A stretch of DNA of 54,544 nt from Planktothrix paucivesiculata PCC 9631 (GTDB lineage: Bacteria; Cyanobacteriota; Cyanobacteriia; Cyanobacteriales; Microcoleaceae): positions 84,420-138,963 of the forward strand of contig NZ_LR735014.1 of NCBI RefSeq assembly GCF_900009265.2, given 5' to 3'. The position numbers were made by a program, and so were the translations under genes. Shown here piece after piece: positions 42,849 through 52,272 of the stretch. The notes beneath the pieces are model-generated. The model was not told the DNA's origin, made no database searches, and saw only the letters and a list, made by a program, of their open reading frames with translations. Within the stretch, counting starts at the first letter, position 1; each line of letters begins with the position of its first letter.

Positions 42849-43874
42849 ATGTTTGGTTTAATCGGTCATCTTACCAGCCTAGAACACGCCCAAGCCGTTG
42901 CCAGAGATTTAGGATATCCTGAATATGCTGACCAAGGGTTAGATTTTTGGTGCAGCGCCCCGCCTCAAATCGTTGATGATATCAAAGTTACGAGTATTAC
43001 GGGTCAAATTATTGAAGGCAAATATGTAGAGTCTTGTTTTTTGCCGGAAATGTTAGCCAGTCGTCGCATCAAAGCAGCTACTCGCAAAATTATTAATGCG
43101 ATGGCTCATGCTCAAAAAAATGGAATTAATATCACAGCTTTAGGGGGATTTTCCTCAATTATTTTTGAAAATTTTAACTTAGAACAAATTCAACAGGTTC
43201 GGAATATTAAGTTAGAGTTTGAACGGTTTACCACCGGAAATACTCACACCGCCTATATTATCTGTCGTCAGGTAGAAAACGCGGCGGCTCGGCTAGGGAT
43301 TGATTTAACTAAGGCTACCGTTGCTATTTGTGGAGCTACAGGGGATATTGGCAGTGCGGTTTGTCGTTGGCTCAACAGCCACACAGAGGCCGGAGAATTG
43401 TTATTAATTGCCCGGGATAAGGAACGTCTTAATGCCTTACAGGAGGAGTTGGGACGGGGAAAAATTATGGGATTAGAAGAAGCCTTACCCCAAGCGGATA
43501 TTATTGTTTGGGTGGCGAGTATGCCTCGAGGAGTTGAAATCAATCCCTATACCTTGAAAAAACCCTGTCTGCTCATTGATGGCGGTTATCCTAAGAATTT
43601 AGCCACGAAAATTCAACATCCTGACATTTATGTCTTAGACGGCGGAATTGTGGAACACGCCCTTGATATTGACTGGAAAATTATGAAAATTGTCAATATG
43701 AAGTTACCCGGACGTCAACTCTTTGCCTGTTTTGCGGAATCAATGTTACTGGAATTTGAGAAAATTTATACTAATTTTTCCTGGGGTCGCAATCAAATTA
43801 CCGTTGAAAAAATGGAACAAATTGGTAAGGTTTCTGTAAAACATGGTTTTAAACCTTTAGCTTTACCATTGTAA
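42849..43874 (+). CDS. aar: long-chain acyl-ACP reductase
   Basis: 341-residue acyl-ACP reductase that makes the fatty aldehyde used by Ado. The N-terminus [34 protein letters not shown] is typical. The acyl-enzyme Cys is probably in the VSCFLPEML-like segment ESCFLPEML; the NADPH Rossmann motif is [16 protein letters not shown]. The C-terminal [10 protein letters not shown] closes the family pattern. With ado it forms the standard two-gene alkane unit. Confidence 0.95.
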   Translation: MFGLIGHLTSLEHAQAVARDLGYPEYADQGLDFWCSAPPQIVDDIKVTSITGQIIEGKYVESCFLPEMLASRRIKAATRKIINAMAHAQKNGINITALGGFSSIIFENFNLEQIQQVRNIKLEFERFTTGNTHTAYIICRQVENAAARLGIDLTKATVAICGATGDIGSAVCRWLNSHTEAGELLLIARDKERLNALQEELGRGKIMGLEEALPQADIIVWVASMPRGVEINPYTLKKPCLLIDGGYPKNLATKIQHPDIYVLDGGIVEHALDIDWKIMKIVNMKLPGRQLFACFAESMLLEFEKIYTNFSWGRNQITVEKMEQIGKVSVKHGFKPLALPL

Positions 43875-44000
43875 TCAGTTATCAGTCATCAGTTATCAGT
43901 TATCAGTTTAAGAGTTATCAGTTTGGGAGTTACCAGTTATCAGTTATCAGTCATCAGTTATCAGTCATCAGTTTAAGAGTTATCGGTTATCAGTTGTTAT
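43875..44000. repeat. ATCAGTTATCAGTCATCAG array
   Basis: About 125 bp of repeated cagttatcag and cagtcatcag words between aar and the convergent HAD gene. Same type as 18308-18420. Confidence 0.88.
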
Positions 44001-44003
44001 GAA

Positions 44004-44756
44004 CTAGGAGAAGTAAGAGGATATTAAGGCTAAATCTAAATAGCATTTTTGGGGAATTTTGCCCGCTAAGACTGTAAACGGTTGATCGGGTTCACCTAGA
44101 TGATTTACTACTAAGAGAGCATCGGTAAAATTTTGATTTTTGGTATAATCATTGACAGTAATAATTGTTTTTAATCGGGCTTGTTTAGAGGCAGAAAATC
44201 CATGATAGGAGTCTTCAAATACTAAACAATCTTCTGGATTTAATCCTAACTTTTCTAAGACATAAAAATAAATATCTGGGGCGGGTTTTTTGGCGGGAAC
44301 AATATCCCCGGCGGCGATGATTTCAAACCAATTAGGATCAATGGCTGTATTTTCTAATAAGGCTAACACATTCGGTAAGGCGCTAGTTGTAGCGATCGCT
44401 AACCTAATTTCTGCTTCCTTGACTTCTTGAATCAACCGTTGTACCCCAGGACGCAAAGGAATTGAACCCTGATCTAATAATTTTCGATAATATTCATTTT
44501 TTAACTGGTGTAAACTTGTAATTAAATCATTTAAGTTGTCTGTTAATAAAAAGTCTGGTTCATATTGTTCAATATAATAACGAATTCGCTCTTTTCCTCC
44601 ACCAATTGCTAATAATTTACCATACAAATCTATAGACCAATTCCAAGACAAACCCACTTGAGAAAAAGCTTGATTAAACGCAATTCTATGACCATCCCGT
44701 TCCGTATCCGCTAAAGTACCATCCACATCAAAAATCAAAGATTTGAGTTTTCCCAT
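44004..44756 (-). CDS. HAD-family hydrolase (CbbY-like)
   Basis: 250-residue haloacid dehalogenase-type phosphatase/phosphomutase. Motif I is LIFDVDGTLADTE, with a helical cap domain (about 17-95), motif II LAIATTSALPNVL, motif III in PAKKPAPDIYFYVLEKLG and motif IV VFEDSYHGFSASKQA. CbbY-type proteins remove xylulose-1,5-bisphosphate or similar Rubisco inhibitors in phototrophs; whether this one does is not shown. It lies alone between aar and the small PCP_red gene. Confidence 0.88.
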   Translation of the reverse strand: MGKLKSLIFDVDGTLADTERDGHRIAFNQAFSQVGLSWNWSIDLYGKLLAIGGGKERIRYYIEQYEPDFLLTDNLNDLITSLHQLKNEYYRKLLDQGSIPLRPGVQRLIQEVKEAEIRLAIATTSALPNVLALLENTAIDPNWFEIIAAGDIVPAKKPAPDIYFYVLEKLGLNPEDCLVFEDSYHGFSASKQARLKTIITVNDYTKNQNFTDALLVVNHLGEPDQPFTVLAGKIPQKCYLDLALISSYFS

Positions 44757-44841
44757 ACTTTTAAATTTCCCATACTTTTAAATTCAATATTTTTTCTATT
44801 CCCTATTCCCTTGTTACTGAGCGAAGTCGAAGTATTCCCTA

Positions 44842-44997
44842 TTAATTAAATTTTTGTTTAGCCTGATCATAAACCTCAACGGTAATTTGAGTAACACCTA
44901 ATTCCTGAGCAAACTTTTCAATCTTTTTCCGAGCCGCCGGACGGACAAAAAAAGGAATTTCTTTCAAACGAGTTTCAGCTTCTGCTGTCCATTCCAT
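44842..44997 (-). CDS. small PCP_red-domain protein
   Basis: 51-residue protein: MEWTAEAETRLKEIPFFVRP, then AARKKIEKFAQELGVTQITV and EVYDQAKQKFN. It matches the PCP_red domain (the ~45-residue C-terminal domain of ChlB-type protochlorophyllide reductase subunits), with the core W(T)xEAExRLxxIPFFVRxxAR and GVxxIT. Stand-alone copies exist in cyanobacteria with unknown function. Start ATG 44997; it stops before the HAD gene and is divergent from the kinase gene. Confidence 0.8.
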   Translation of the reverse strand: MEWTAEAETRLKEIPFFVRPAARKKIEKFAQELGVTQITVEVYDQAKQKFN

Positions 44998-45033
44998 GAT
45001 CATCAATTAAGAAAGAGGATAATTACATTAATA

Positions 45034-45039
45034 TATAAT
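45034..45039 (+). promoter_or_regulatory. -10 element of the Ser/Thr kinase gene
   Basis: TATAAT at 45034-45039, 35 bp upstream of ATG 45075, followed by a ribosome-binding GGAG (45060-45063). No good -35. Confidence 0.45.
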
Positions 45040-45074
45040 GGAATCAGAAAGGGCGCAATAGGAGAATCATCAAT

Positions 45075-46436
45075 ATGACTCTATACCAACCCAATGATAT
45101 TATTGCTCAACGCTATCGCATCGTTACCACTTTGGGTGAAGGAGGCATGGGAATTACCTATGAAGCCGAAGATCTCACCAATTATCAACGAGTTGCCGTT
45201 AAATCAGTTTCCCTGCGACAGATAAAAGACTGGAAAATCTTAGAATTATTTGAACGAGAAGCGAAAGTTCTTGCCCATTTGCATCACCCAGCAATTCCTA
45301 AATATTTGGATTATTTTCACCTAGATACCGATGAAGATCGACAATTTTATTTAATTCGAGAATTAGTTTCTGGAGATTCTTTAAATACTTGGCTGGAAAA
45401 AGGTTGGCATCCCACGGAAGCCGAAATTAAGCAAATTGCCCTGCAAATTTTAGAGATTCTCAGCTATTTACATCAACTCAATCCCCCAATTATTCACCGG
45501 GATATTAAACCTCAAAATATTATTAGAAAAGCAGATGGAACAGTCTTTTTAGTGGATTTTGGAGCCGTTCAAGATGTTTACCGTAACACCATTTCCTTGA
45601 GTGGAACCTTTGTGGGAACGATTGGATATATGCCACCGGAACAGTTGCGAGGAAAAGCCTATCCTGCATCGGATTTGTATAGTTTGGGAGGAACTTTATT
45701 ATATTTATTAACCAACCGTTCCCCGGATGAACTGCCTCAAAAACGAATGAAAATTGATTTTGATTCCATTGTTAATATTTCGCCCGAATTTGCTGACTGG
45801 TTAGAGATGATGTTAGAACCCATCTTGGAAGATCGATGTCAGTCTGCAACCGCAGCTTTAACAGCACTGAAAAATAATTCTACTATCACGTCTTCTAATG
45901 CTTCTGGGATTCAGGTTTGTCATAAAAAGCCGAAAGGAAGTCGAGTTAAAATTCAAAAAACATCCAGAAGCTTAGTTGTTGATATTCCCCCTGCGGGTTT
46001 TCGGAGTGACGATCTATTTTTATGGTTTTTTGCTATTTTTTGGAATGGAATGATCCTCTTACCTGTCCTATCTAATGGCATTCCATTTCTATTCTCACCT
46101 ATTATTCTTTTTGTAATAGTAGGTGGTGTTTCACTTTATTATCTTCTCTGGACTTCCTTCAGCAAAATTCAAATTAACATTGATCAGAAAGATTTTATAA
46201 TCCACAAAAAACTATTCTTTAAAAATTGGATATCACAAGGAAAAACAGCAGATCTAGATAAAATTTTGGTCAACAATACAGGAACTACTATTAATCAAAA
46301 ACCCGTGATCAATTGTATCTTGTATGAAGGAATTATCAAGCATCAATTTGGTTCTTTCTTGGAGCAGCAGGAAAAAGAATGGCTAGTGGCTGAGATCTCT
46401 GATTTTCTGCAAAAATTAAAGGGGAGAAAAAATTGA
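45075..46436 (+). CDS. serine/threonine protein kinase with membrane-anchored tail
   Basis: 453-residue Hanks-type kinase. The kinase domain is at about 12-275: the Gly loop LGEGGMGITYEAE, Lys in RVAVKSV, catalytic HRDIKPQNI, DFGAV (the DFG form usual in cyanobacterial kinases) and GYMPPEQLRGKAYPASDLYSLG. After a short linker come two hydrophobic segments (about 313-335 and 338-362, LPVLSNGIPFLFSPIILFVIVGG) and a small C-terminal domain of unknown kind. It is probably bound to the membrane with the kinase in the cytoplasm. No substrate is evident. Confidence 0.92.
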   Translation: MTLYQPNDIIAQRYRIVTTLGEGGMGITYEAEDLTNYQRVAVKSVSLRQIKDWKILELFEREAKVLAHLHHPAIPKYLDYFHLDTDEDRQFYLIRELVSGDSLNTWLEKGWHPTEAEIKQIALQILEILSYLHQLNPPIIHRDIKPQNIIRKADGTVFLVDFGAVQDVYRNTISLSGTFVGTIGYMPPEQLRGKAYPASDLYSLGGTLLYLLTNRSPDELPQKRMKIDFDSIVNISPEFADWLEMMLEPILEDRCQSATAALTALKNNSTITSSNASGIQVCHKKPKGSRVKIQKTSRSLVVDIPPAGFRSDDLFLWFFAIFWNGMILLPVLSNGIPFLFSPIILFVIVGGVSLYYLLWTSFSKIQINIDQKDFIIHKKLFFKNWISQGKTADLDKILVNNTGTTINQKPVINCILYEGIIKHQFGSFLEQQEKEWLVAEISDFLQKLKGRKN

Positions 46437-46455
46437 TCAAAATCTTGATTCTCAC

Positions 46456-49400
46456 CTATAATATACTGCTAACGGCTCGATTTCGTCCTTGGGTTTTCGC
46501 CTGATATAGAGCATGATCCGCACCATTAATTAAATCCAAAGGAAACCGCTCGACCGTAGGAATTAAAGTACAAATCCCAATACTCATTGTTACCCGGTCA
46601 GCAACGTTAGAACTACGATGGGGTAGGTTAAACCGTTCCAGGACATCTTGAATTTTCTGAGCCACTTGCAATGCCCCTTCCTGATCGGTGTGGGGTAAAA
46701 TTACCACAAATTCCTCGCCCCCATAACGGGCAACTAAATCAACAGAACGCTGAACACCCTGTTGCAAAGCCTGAGCCACCTGTTGTAAACAAATATCTCC
46801 TTGAGAATGTCCATAGGTATCATTATATTGTTTAAAATAATCAATATCAGAAAGTAGTAAAGAAAGGGGACGTTGTTCTCGGATTAAACGATTCCATTCT
46901 TGATTTAAGATCTCGTCAAAACACCGACGATTAGCAATTTGGGTGAGTTGATCCACCATGGCTAAATTTTGTAATTGTTGATTAGCCAGTTGTAATTGTT
47001 GATGAAGTTCTGATTGGTGAATAGCGATCGCTAACTGAATTGCCAATTGCTTCAAAAGTTCAGTTTCTAAGGGATGCCATTCCCTCGGCCCAGTGCAATG
47101 ATGGGCAACTAATAACCCCCATAAACCCGGACTTTGCAAAATTGGAACCACTAATATTGCTCGAACCTGTAACTTTTCTAATAACTCCAAATGACAGGGG
47201 TTAATCTCGGCGTTATAGATATCAGAAGTCTGTTTAAGAGTGTTTTGCTCATAGGATTTTCCCTGATTTTCCACAAAATAGCTATCTGTAATTTTTTGAT
47301 TCAAAACTGATTTTGTCCCGGCACTAACAGACTCCTTAACCACAACACCGCTCCAATCTGGATTAAACCGATAAATGATCACCCGATCAGTCTGTAAAAA
47401 CTGACGAACTTCAGCGACAGTGGTTTGTAGAATTTCATCTAAATCCAAAGACTGACGAATTCTTTGGGTAATACCATAAATCATCCGTTCCCGTTCAGCC
47501 TGTTGTTTTAAGGTTTCTTCCGCTTGTTTCCGAACCGTAATATCTGAAAAAGAGGCAACAACTGCATAGGCTTGGGGTCGATCAGCATGAAATAAGGGTT
47601 GGGAATTAATCGAAATCCAAGTTAGAGTCCCATCGGGTTTATGAACTCCCATAGTCACATCAAATTCGGGTTTTCCGGTGCGTAACGTCACCATCGCCGG
47701 ATGGTTTTCCCCTGGAAATGGAGAACCATCATTTTGAATCGCTCTCCACCGGGCGTCAATAGAAGTTAATCCCGTCATTTGATGGATCGTTAAACCTAAA
47801 ATCTTTTCCGCGCTTTGATTACAGGCGGTGATCTGACCATCGGCTTGCTGTAGTACAATGCCTTCACCCATCGCCGCAATTACAGAGCGATAACGTTCTT
47901 CACTTTCCTTCAGATTGATTTCTACCTGTTGGCGATCGCTAATATCCTCAAAAATATATAACCGTCCAAAATAGTGATCGTCTTGATCTCGAATTTGACT
48001 TGAAAAACGGCGAATAGTACGCCCATCAGAAAAAGCAATTGCATCCTCAATTACCATCCGATTTTCTTCTGATTGTAAAGGTTTACAGGACTCAGCAAAA
48101 GCCGGAACATCAGCAATTAAAGGAATACAATCGGGAATAATATCATTATTTTTTAAAACTCCTTCTAACATTTTAATTTCTAAGTGTTCAATTTGCCAAA
48201 TTTCACAAAAACGATGATTAAAATAGAGAATATTATCCGTCCGATTATCAACTACAAAAAATGCCAAGTTAGACGTATCCGTCATCGAACGTAATAAGGC
48301 TTCTTTCCAGCGCAATTCTTGTTCAGTATGCAGATATTGGATTAGGGCTGATTGTTTTTCGGTAATATCTTTTTCATTCACAAGAAGCATGGCATTTCCT
48401 GTTACTGGATCACGGGTACAACGCACATCTAAACCATGCCAACGAATACCATTTAAAGTATAAACCTGAGTCTCAATACTAAAAATTGCCCCGGATTGGG
48501 CGGTTACGATGGCGGTTTCTCCAATCTTAGGATCAACAAAATGGCGGACAAAGGCATTATCGTTATTGAGATTGGGATGGAGGGTATCGCCATAACACTC
48601 AAGAGCGGAGGGATTTTGCATTAAGGGGACACCCTCCAGGGTATATAGGGAAATCATCACGGTGGTATGATTCAGGACTTCAATCGCCCGCAGGGTTTCA
48701 GGAGAGCTTTGATTAGCAACTTCTGTAATCCCTTCCACTAACATCGCCATTCGACCCGTTTCAATCTGAATTTCAGAACAATTACAACGAACTGACATCG
48801 GTTTACTTTCGGGGTAAAATGTCCAGGTTTCGGTGATATTTTTTTTGTATTTAAATTGTTGTAAATAAGCGTTTAAACGAATCCTAGTAGCTTCTGAAAT
48901 ATCGTGAAAATTACGTTGAATTAATTCTTCTCGATCAGTAGCATTCCAGATATGAAGTGCCGCCCGGTTAGCCCACCACATTTGTAAATTCTCAATATCA
49001 AAAATCCAGATTGGGGTTTGGAGTCGATCTAGCCCATTTAATTCGGTAATTGATATAGCATTATTAGATTTTTCAGTTAAATATTCATTACCCAAATCAG
49101 AACATTGGCAATCGTGTGTGGCGTTTATTTCTTGGATAGGTAGTGATATTCCTTGGGGTTTTTGTTGATATAATTGCCGGAGATGGTGGTCAGCTTCCCT
49201 ATATTGAATAGCAATCCCTAATTGCATCGCCATTTGTTGCATAAATTTAATGTCTAGGGTTGTCCAGTGACGGGAACTTTGACATTGATGAACAATCAAT
49301 AAACCCCAAAGATCGGGCAAGGTGGGAGAAGTTTGAGGCGATGGGGATCTGGGGAGTAAAATCGGGACAACAAGATTGGCAGCGATTTGTAATCGTTGTA

Positions 49401-49761
49401 AAAGCTCTTTGTAACAAGCTTGAAGCGGCCTAGTCTCTACATCTTCAATTGAGCTAATCTGTCCATGGCGATATCGGTCTACCCACTTGGCTTGAAAGCA
49501 GGGATCATAGATTAGTTGTCCTAAAATTGGTGTCGCTTCAGGACTGACGGATTCTTCTGCTACGACCCCATCGCCATCAGGTAAGAAACGATAGACCACA
49601 GCCCGATCGCAACCCAAGATTGCCCTAATTCCTTTGACCATTACGTTTAAAATCTCACCTAATTCAAGATTTTGGTGAATTTGTTGCGTAAGTGTCATGA
49701 TTTGATCCAAGGTTTGCTCCGAAGTAAATTGGGATACCAATAGAAGATCATCAAAGACCAT
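46456..49761 (-). CDS. GAF/PAS sensor diguanylate cyclase
   Basis: 1101-residue signalling protein. Order: GAF 1 (about 20-195, with ILGCDRAVVYRFLPDGDGVVAEES, a cyanobacteriochrome-like or phytochrome-related look), PAS regions (about 245-740), GAF 2 (about 765-915, LQTDRVIIYRFNPDWSGVVVKES), and GGDEF (about 935-1100) with the active motif RYGGEEFVVILPH. It should make cyclic di-GMP. Neither GAF shows the usual Cys with an adjacent His of a bilin lyase site. No EAL or HAMP is seen. Upstream lies a perfect inverted repeat that may regulate it. Confidence 0.92.
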   Translation of the reverse strand: MVFDDLLLVSQFTSEQTLDQIMTLTQQIHQNLELGEILNVMVKGIRAILGCDRAVVYRFLPDGDGVVAEESVSPEATPILGQLIYDPCFQAKWVDRYRHGQISSIEDVETRPLQACYKELLQRLQIAANLVVPILLPRSPSPQTSPTLPDLWGLLIVHQCQSSRHWTTLDIKFMQQMAMQLGIAIQYREADHHLRQLYQQKPQGISLPIQEINATHDCQCSDLGNEYLTEKSNNAISITELNGLDRLQTPIWIFDIENLQMWWANRAALHIWNATDREELIQRNFHDISEATRIRLNAYLQQFKYKKNITETWTFYPESKPMSVRCNCSEIQIETGRMAMLVEGITEVANQSSPETLRAIEVLNHTTVMISLYTLEGVPLMQNPSALECYGDTLHPNLNNDNAFVRHFVDPKIGETAIVTAQSGAIFSIETQVYTLNGIRWHGLDVRCTRDPVTGNAMLLVNEKDITEKQSALIQYLHTEQELRWKEALLRSMTDTSNLAFFVVDNRTDNILYFNHRFCEIWQIEHLEIKMLEGVLKNNDIIPDCIPLIADVPAFAESCKPLQSEENRMVIEDAIAFSDGRTIRRFSSQIRDQDDHYFGRLYIFEDISDRQQVEINLKESEERYRSVIAAMGEGIVLQQADGQITACNQSAEKILGLTIHQMTGLTSIDARWRAIQNDGSPFPGENHPAMVTLRTGKPEFDVTMGVHKPDGTLTWISINSQPLFHADRPQAYAVVASFSDITVRKQAEETLKQQAERERMIYGITQRIRQSLDLDEILQTTVAEVRQFLQTDRVIIYRFNPDWSGVVVKESVSAGTKSVLNQKITDSYFVENQGKSYEQNTLKQTSDIYNAEINPCHLELLEKLQVRAILVVPILQSPGLWGLLVAHHCTGPREWHPLETELLKQLAIQLAIAIHQSELHQQLQLANQQLQNLAMVDQLTQIANRRCFDEILNQEWNRLIREQRPLSLLLSDIDYFKQYNDTYGHSQGDICLQQVAQALQQGVQRSVDLVARYGGEEFVVILPHTDQEGALQVAQKIQDVLERFNLPHRSSNVADRVTMSIGICTLIPTVERFPLDLINGADHALYQAKTQGRNRAVSSIL

Positions 49762-49832
49762 GATAGTAGTAGAAGACTTATATATGTATTATTAACTACT
49801 GCCCCTGTCCCTGCACCGATTCGGTTTAAAAC

Positions 49833-49851
49833 TTCATCAAAATTTGATGAA
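49833..49851. promoter_or_regulatory. inverted repeat upstream of the cyclase gene
   Basis: The perfect 9-1-9 inverted repeat ttcatcaaa-a-tttgatgaa, 72 bp upstream of the cyclase start. Size and position suit a dimeric repressor site. No regulator family can be assigned. Confidence 0.45.
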
Positions 49852-50036
49852 AACTTGAGAAAAGGGGGTCTGAACTTTATTAAAAATTTACAATTGCTCC
49901 CCGGCTCAATAATACACTGGAGCAATCTTTAATTAGGTATCGCAGTCGCGCGCCTGGCGGTATTTGACAAAAACTGATCCAGAAAACCTGATGGTGAAAT
50001 TTTTCCCACCTATTACCTAGGGCAAGATTGCCTAAA

Positions 50037-50073
50037 AAAAAAGCGGGTAGGTATCATTTTTCCCCGCTTTTTT
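50037..50073 (-). terminator. rho-independent terminator after the acidic membrane protein gene
   Basis: aaaaaagcggg (50037-50047) and cccgctttttt (50063-50073) form an 11-bp stem around a 15-base loop, with T-runs on both strands. It ends the minus-strand gene whose stop is at 50181. The remaining part of the 419-bp gap up to the cyclase start has the inverted repeat at 49833 and no open frame that I trust. Confidence 0.82.
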
Positions 50074-50180
50074 AGTATTACTATTGTTTTTTATACGCAG
50101 ATAAATAACTTTACCAGAAAAAAATTCTGATGACATCTCTGAATTAAAATACAGTTAAAATAGAAACCATCAACCATATT

Positions 50181-51161
50181 TTAATTCGGAGCCGTGGCAG
50201 CTTTTTGTTCCGCTATCTTCTGATTATTAGCATATTGGACGGCTCTATCTTCAGCCACCGTAAACTTAGGATGGGACTTAGGAACTTTTTTCATCAACTC
50301 ACTAGCCCGTTTCCATTCCGTCCCCACTTTTGTCCATTCCGCTTGGGTTTGGGCTTTCTGGGCTAAATTGGCAGTATTGATCGCAGTCTTAACCGCTTCC
50401 GAAAACGGATCTACCGTCACTGCTGCGGATGTAGTTGGTTTAGGAGAATCGGAAGCCACGGGCACAGAGGGGGTATCGGCAGATTCACCCGAGGAGGAAG
50501 ATCCGGCGGGTAGGAAAGGTAGGCGGAATATTCCGGCAAAATGCAATCCCCCCAAGATGGCCAAAACTGCTAAAACCCCTAACAGGATCAACGGTAAAAC
50601 CTTGCTTTTGGGCTTTTTGGGTTCAACCTGTCGGGTGGTTTCCTCAATTTCATCATCGGGATCATCATCCTCCTCGGGATTGTAGGTGGCTGCTACATTA
50701 TTATTATGGTTGGGCAAATATTCATCTTCATCATTGATGAAGTCATCCTCGATGATTTCGTCATCAATATTGTAATCTTCGTCTTCGTCATCGACTAAAG
50801 GGACAGACGATTGATCTAAATCAACATCATCGGCGGGATTCATCATCGGTTCTGGCGGGGTTCTCAGAACAATTTCTTCTTCCCAAACGGGTAAATCATC
50901 TCCGAACTGACGCCCATAAACCCGAACGGTGTAAATCGTTTCAACACCGAGGCGATCCATACCATTTCGGACTAATTTAACCAAATCTTTTTGATAGTGA
51001 GGAACCTGATCCCCCTCCATCATAACATGGAGACAGCCGTTATCTCGCATGACATCAGCCTTAATTCCTTTGGATATTAGGGAACGGTTAATGGCGTCTG
51101 CGATTACTTTGGGATCGCCCTGTTTAGCCAGTTCTCGTGGGCTTTGATCTTGTGATGACAT
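50181..51161 (-). CDS. membrane protein with acidic linker, hypothetical
   Basis: 326-residue protein of unknown function. Residues 1-108 form a compact domain (SPRELAKQGDPKVIADAINRSL to PVWEEEIVL) that I have seen in cyanobacterial proteins but cannot name. Residues 109-185 are extremely acidic (many Asp/Glu runs such as DDEDEDYNIDDEIIEDDF), then a basic RQVEPKKPKSK, one membrane helix (about 188-212, VLPLILLGVLAVLAILGGLHF), and a C-terminal Ser/Ala/Pro-rich then helical part. The N-terminal side is probably cytoplasmic. The gene is followed by a strong terminator and lies 75 bp downstream of holA on the same strand. Confidence 0.72.
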   Translation of the reverse strand: MSSQDQSPRELAKQGDPKVIADAINRSLISKGIKADVMRDNGCLHVMMEGDQVPHYQKDLVKLVRNGMDRLGVETIYTVRVYGRQFGDDLPVWEEEIVLRTPPEPMMNPADDVDLDQSSVPLVDDEDEDYNIDDEIIEDDFINDEDEYLPNHNNNVAATYNPEEDDDPDDEIEETTRQVEPKKPKSKVLPLILLGVLAVLAILGGLHFAGIFRLPFLPAGSSSSGESADTPSVPVASDSPKPTTSAAVTVDPFSEAVKTAINTANLAQKAQTQAEWTKVGTEWKRASELMKKVPKSHPKFTVAEDRAVQYANNQKIAEQKAATAPN

Positions 51162-51236
51162 AGCTAAAATGATTTCACCTGTCCATGACTAATGATAGTA
51201 TCACTGATTAATCGTTGTGCAACTATTTTCTGGAAA

Positions 51237-52238
51237 TTAGCCCCGTTGAAATAGACGACACAGTTCAATAATGTGGATTTGTAGGGTAGAGAGTTCTTCC
51301 CCACCGCGTTTGAGATGGGCTTCTAGTTGCAGCAACAGGGGTAAACTCTGTTGAAATTGCTGAATTGTGGGAGTTTGGACTTCTTTTTGCAGAAAAAATA
51401 CCCGGTTAGGGTTGCCAATTTCGGCGGTTTTAGCAATTTCGACTTTATCCCGAACTCCGGTTTCCATCATTAATTTAATCCACAACCAAGTCCGAAACTG
51501 ACTAACTAAAGTTGCCACAATTTTCAGGGCGGGTTCATTATGTAACAGTAGATCGGCAATTAACTCTAGGGCGTCGCTGGTTTGTCCAGATTTAATACAA
51601 GTGGCAAGTTTTAGGCTGTTTTGAGTATTGGACTGAACTAATCGGGAAATGTCCTCCACACTCAAGGGTTGACGAGTATTTTGACTAAAAAGTTGGAGTT
51701 TTTCCAATTCGTTATACAGTTGTCGGATATCATTTCCGACTAACTCCGCCAGGAGGGCGATGCCATTGGGGGTAAGTTTTACCCCACGTTCGGTGGCCAG
51801 GGTTCTAACTTGCTGTTCTAACTTGTCGGTTTCCCAGGGTTTGATCCGCGAAAATTCCCGCAATTCTCCTTTGGATCTGCGAATCTGGTCTTCTAAGAAT
51901 TTAGTGGATTTTAGGCGTTTATCGGGTTTGTTGGAACCCGTTAATAGTAAGGTGGTAGTATCGGGGATCGCGGGAAGTGTTCGTTCTAACTCCTGATAAA
52001 CCTCCGTGGGACATTGCTGCATCAAGGTGGTATCGGCCAACCAAACAAAGCGTCCCCCCAGCCCAAACGGGGGAGTCATGGCTTGATTGAGTCCTATAAC
52101 GATAGAATTTGCTTGATCGGACACAATTCTGTCAGAATTGAAACTATCCCAACTGGGATCAACGACGGCCGATCGCAATCGTTCCACCGCTTGCAATAAG
52201 GAAAAGTCATCGTCTCCCCAGTACAGGTAGATTGGCAT
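51237..52238 (-). CDS. holA: DNA polymerase III subunit delta
   Basis: 333-residue HolA, the subunit that opens the sliding clamp in the clamp loader. It has the family start IYLYWGDDDFSLLQAVERLR, the AAA-like N-terminal part with LLLTGSNKPDKRLKSTKFL, the middle VKLTPNGIALLAELVGNDIRQLYNELEKL, and the C-terminal collar LLLHNEPALKIVATLVSQFRTWLWIKL. Length is normal. Divergent from the 2H phosphoesterase gene, 34 bp away. Confidence 0.9.
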   Translation of the reverse strand: MPIYLYWGDDDFSLLQAVERLRSAVVDPSWDSFNSDRIVSDQANSIVIGLNQAMTPPFGLGGRFVWLADTTLMQQCPTEVYQELERTLPAIPDTTTLLLTGSNKPDKRLKSTKFLEDQIRRSKGELREFSRIKPWETDKLEQQVRTLATERGVKLTPNGIALLAELVGNDIRQLYNELEKLQLFSQNTRQPLSVEDISRLVQSNTQNSLKLATCIKSGQTSDALELIADLLLHNEPALKIVATLVSQFRTWLWIKLMMETGVRDKVEIAKTAEIGNPNRVFFLQKEVQTPTIQQFQQSLPLLLQLEAHLKRGGEELSTLQIHIIELCRLFQRG

Positions 52239-52272
52239 AATAACTTAATTTTTTCAAAAGAGGCGATTAAAA

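Noticed and set aside
49695-49925. 76-codon minus-strand frame upstream of the cyclase
   Set aside because: It overlaps the start of the cyclase gene in another frame and shows no family or domain pattern.
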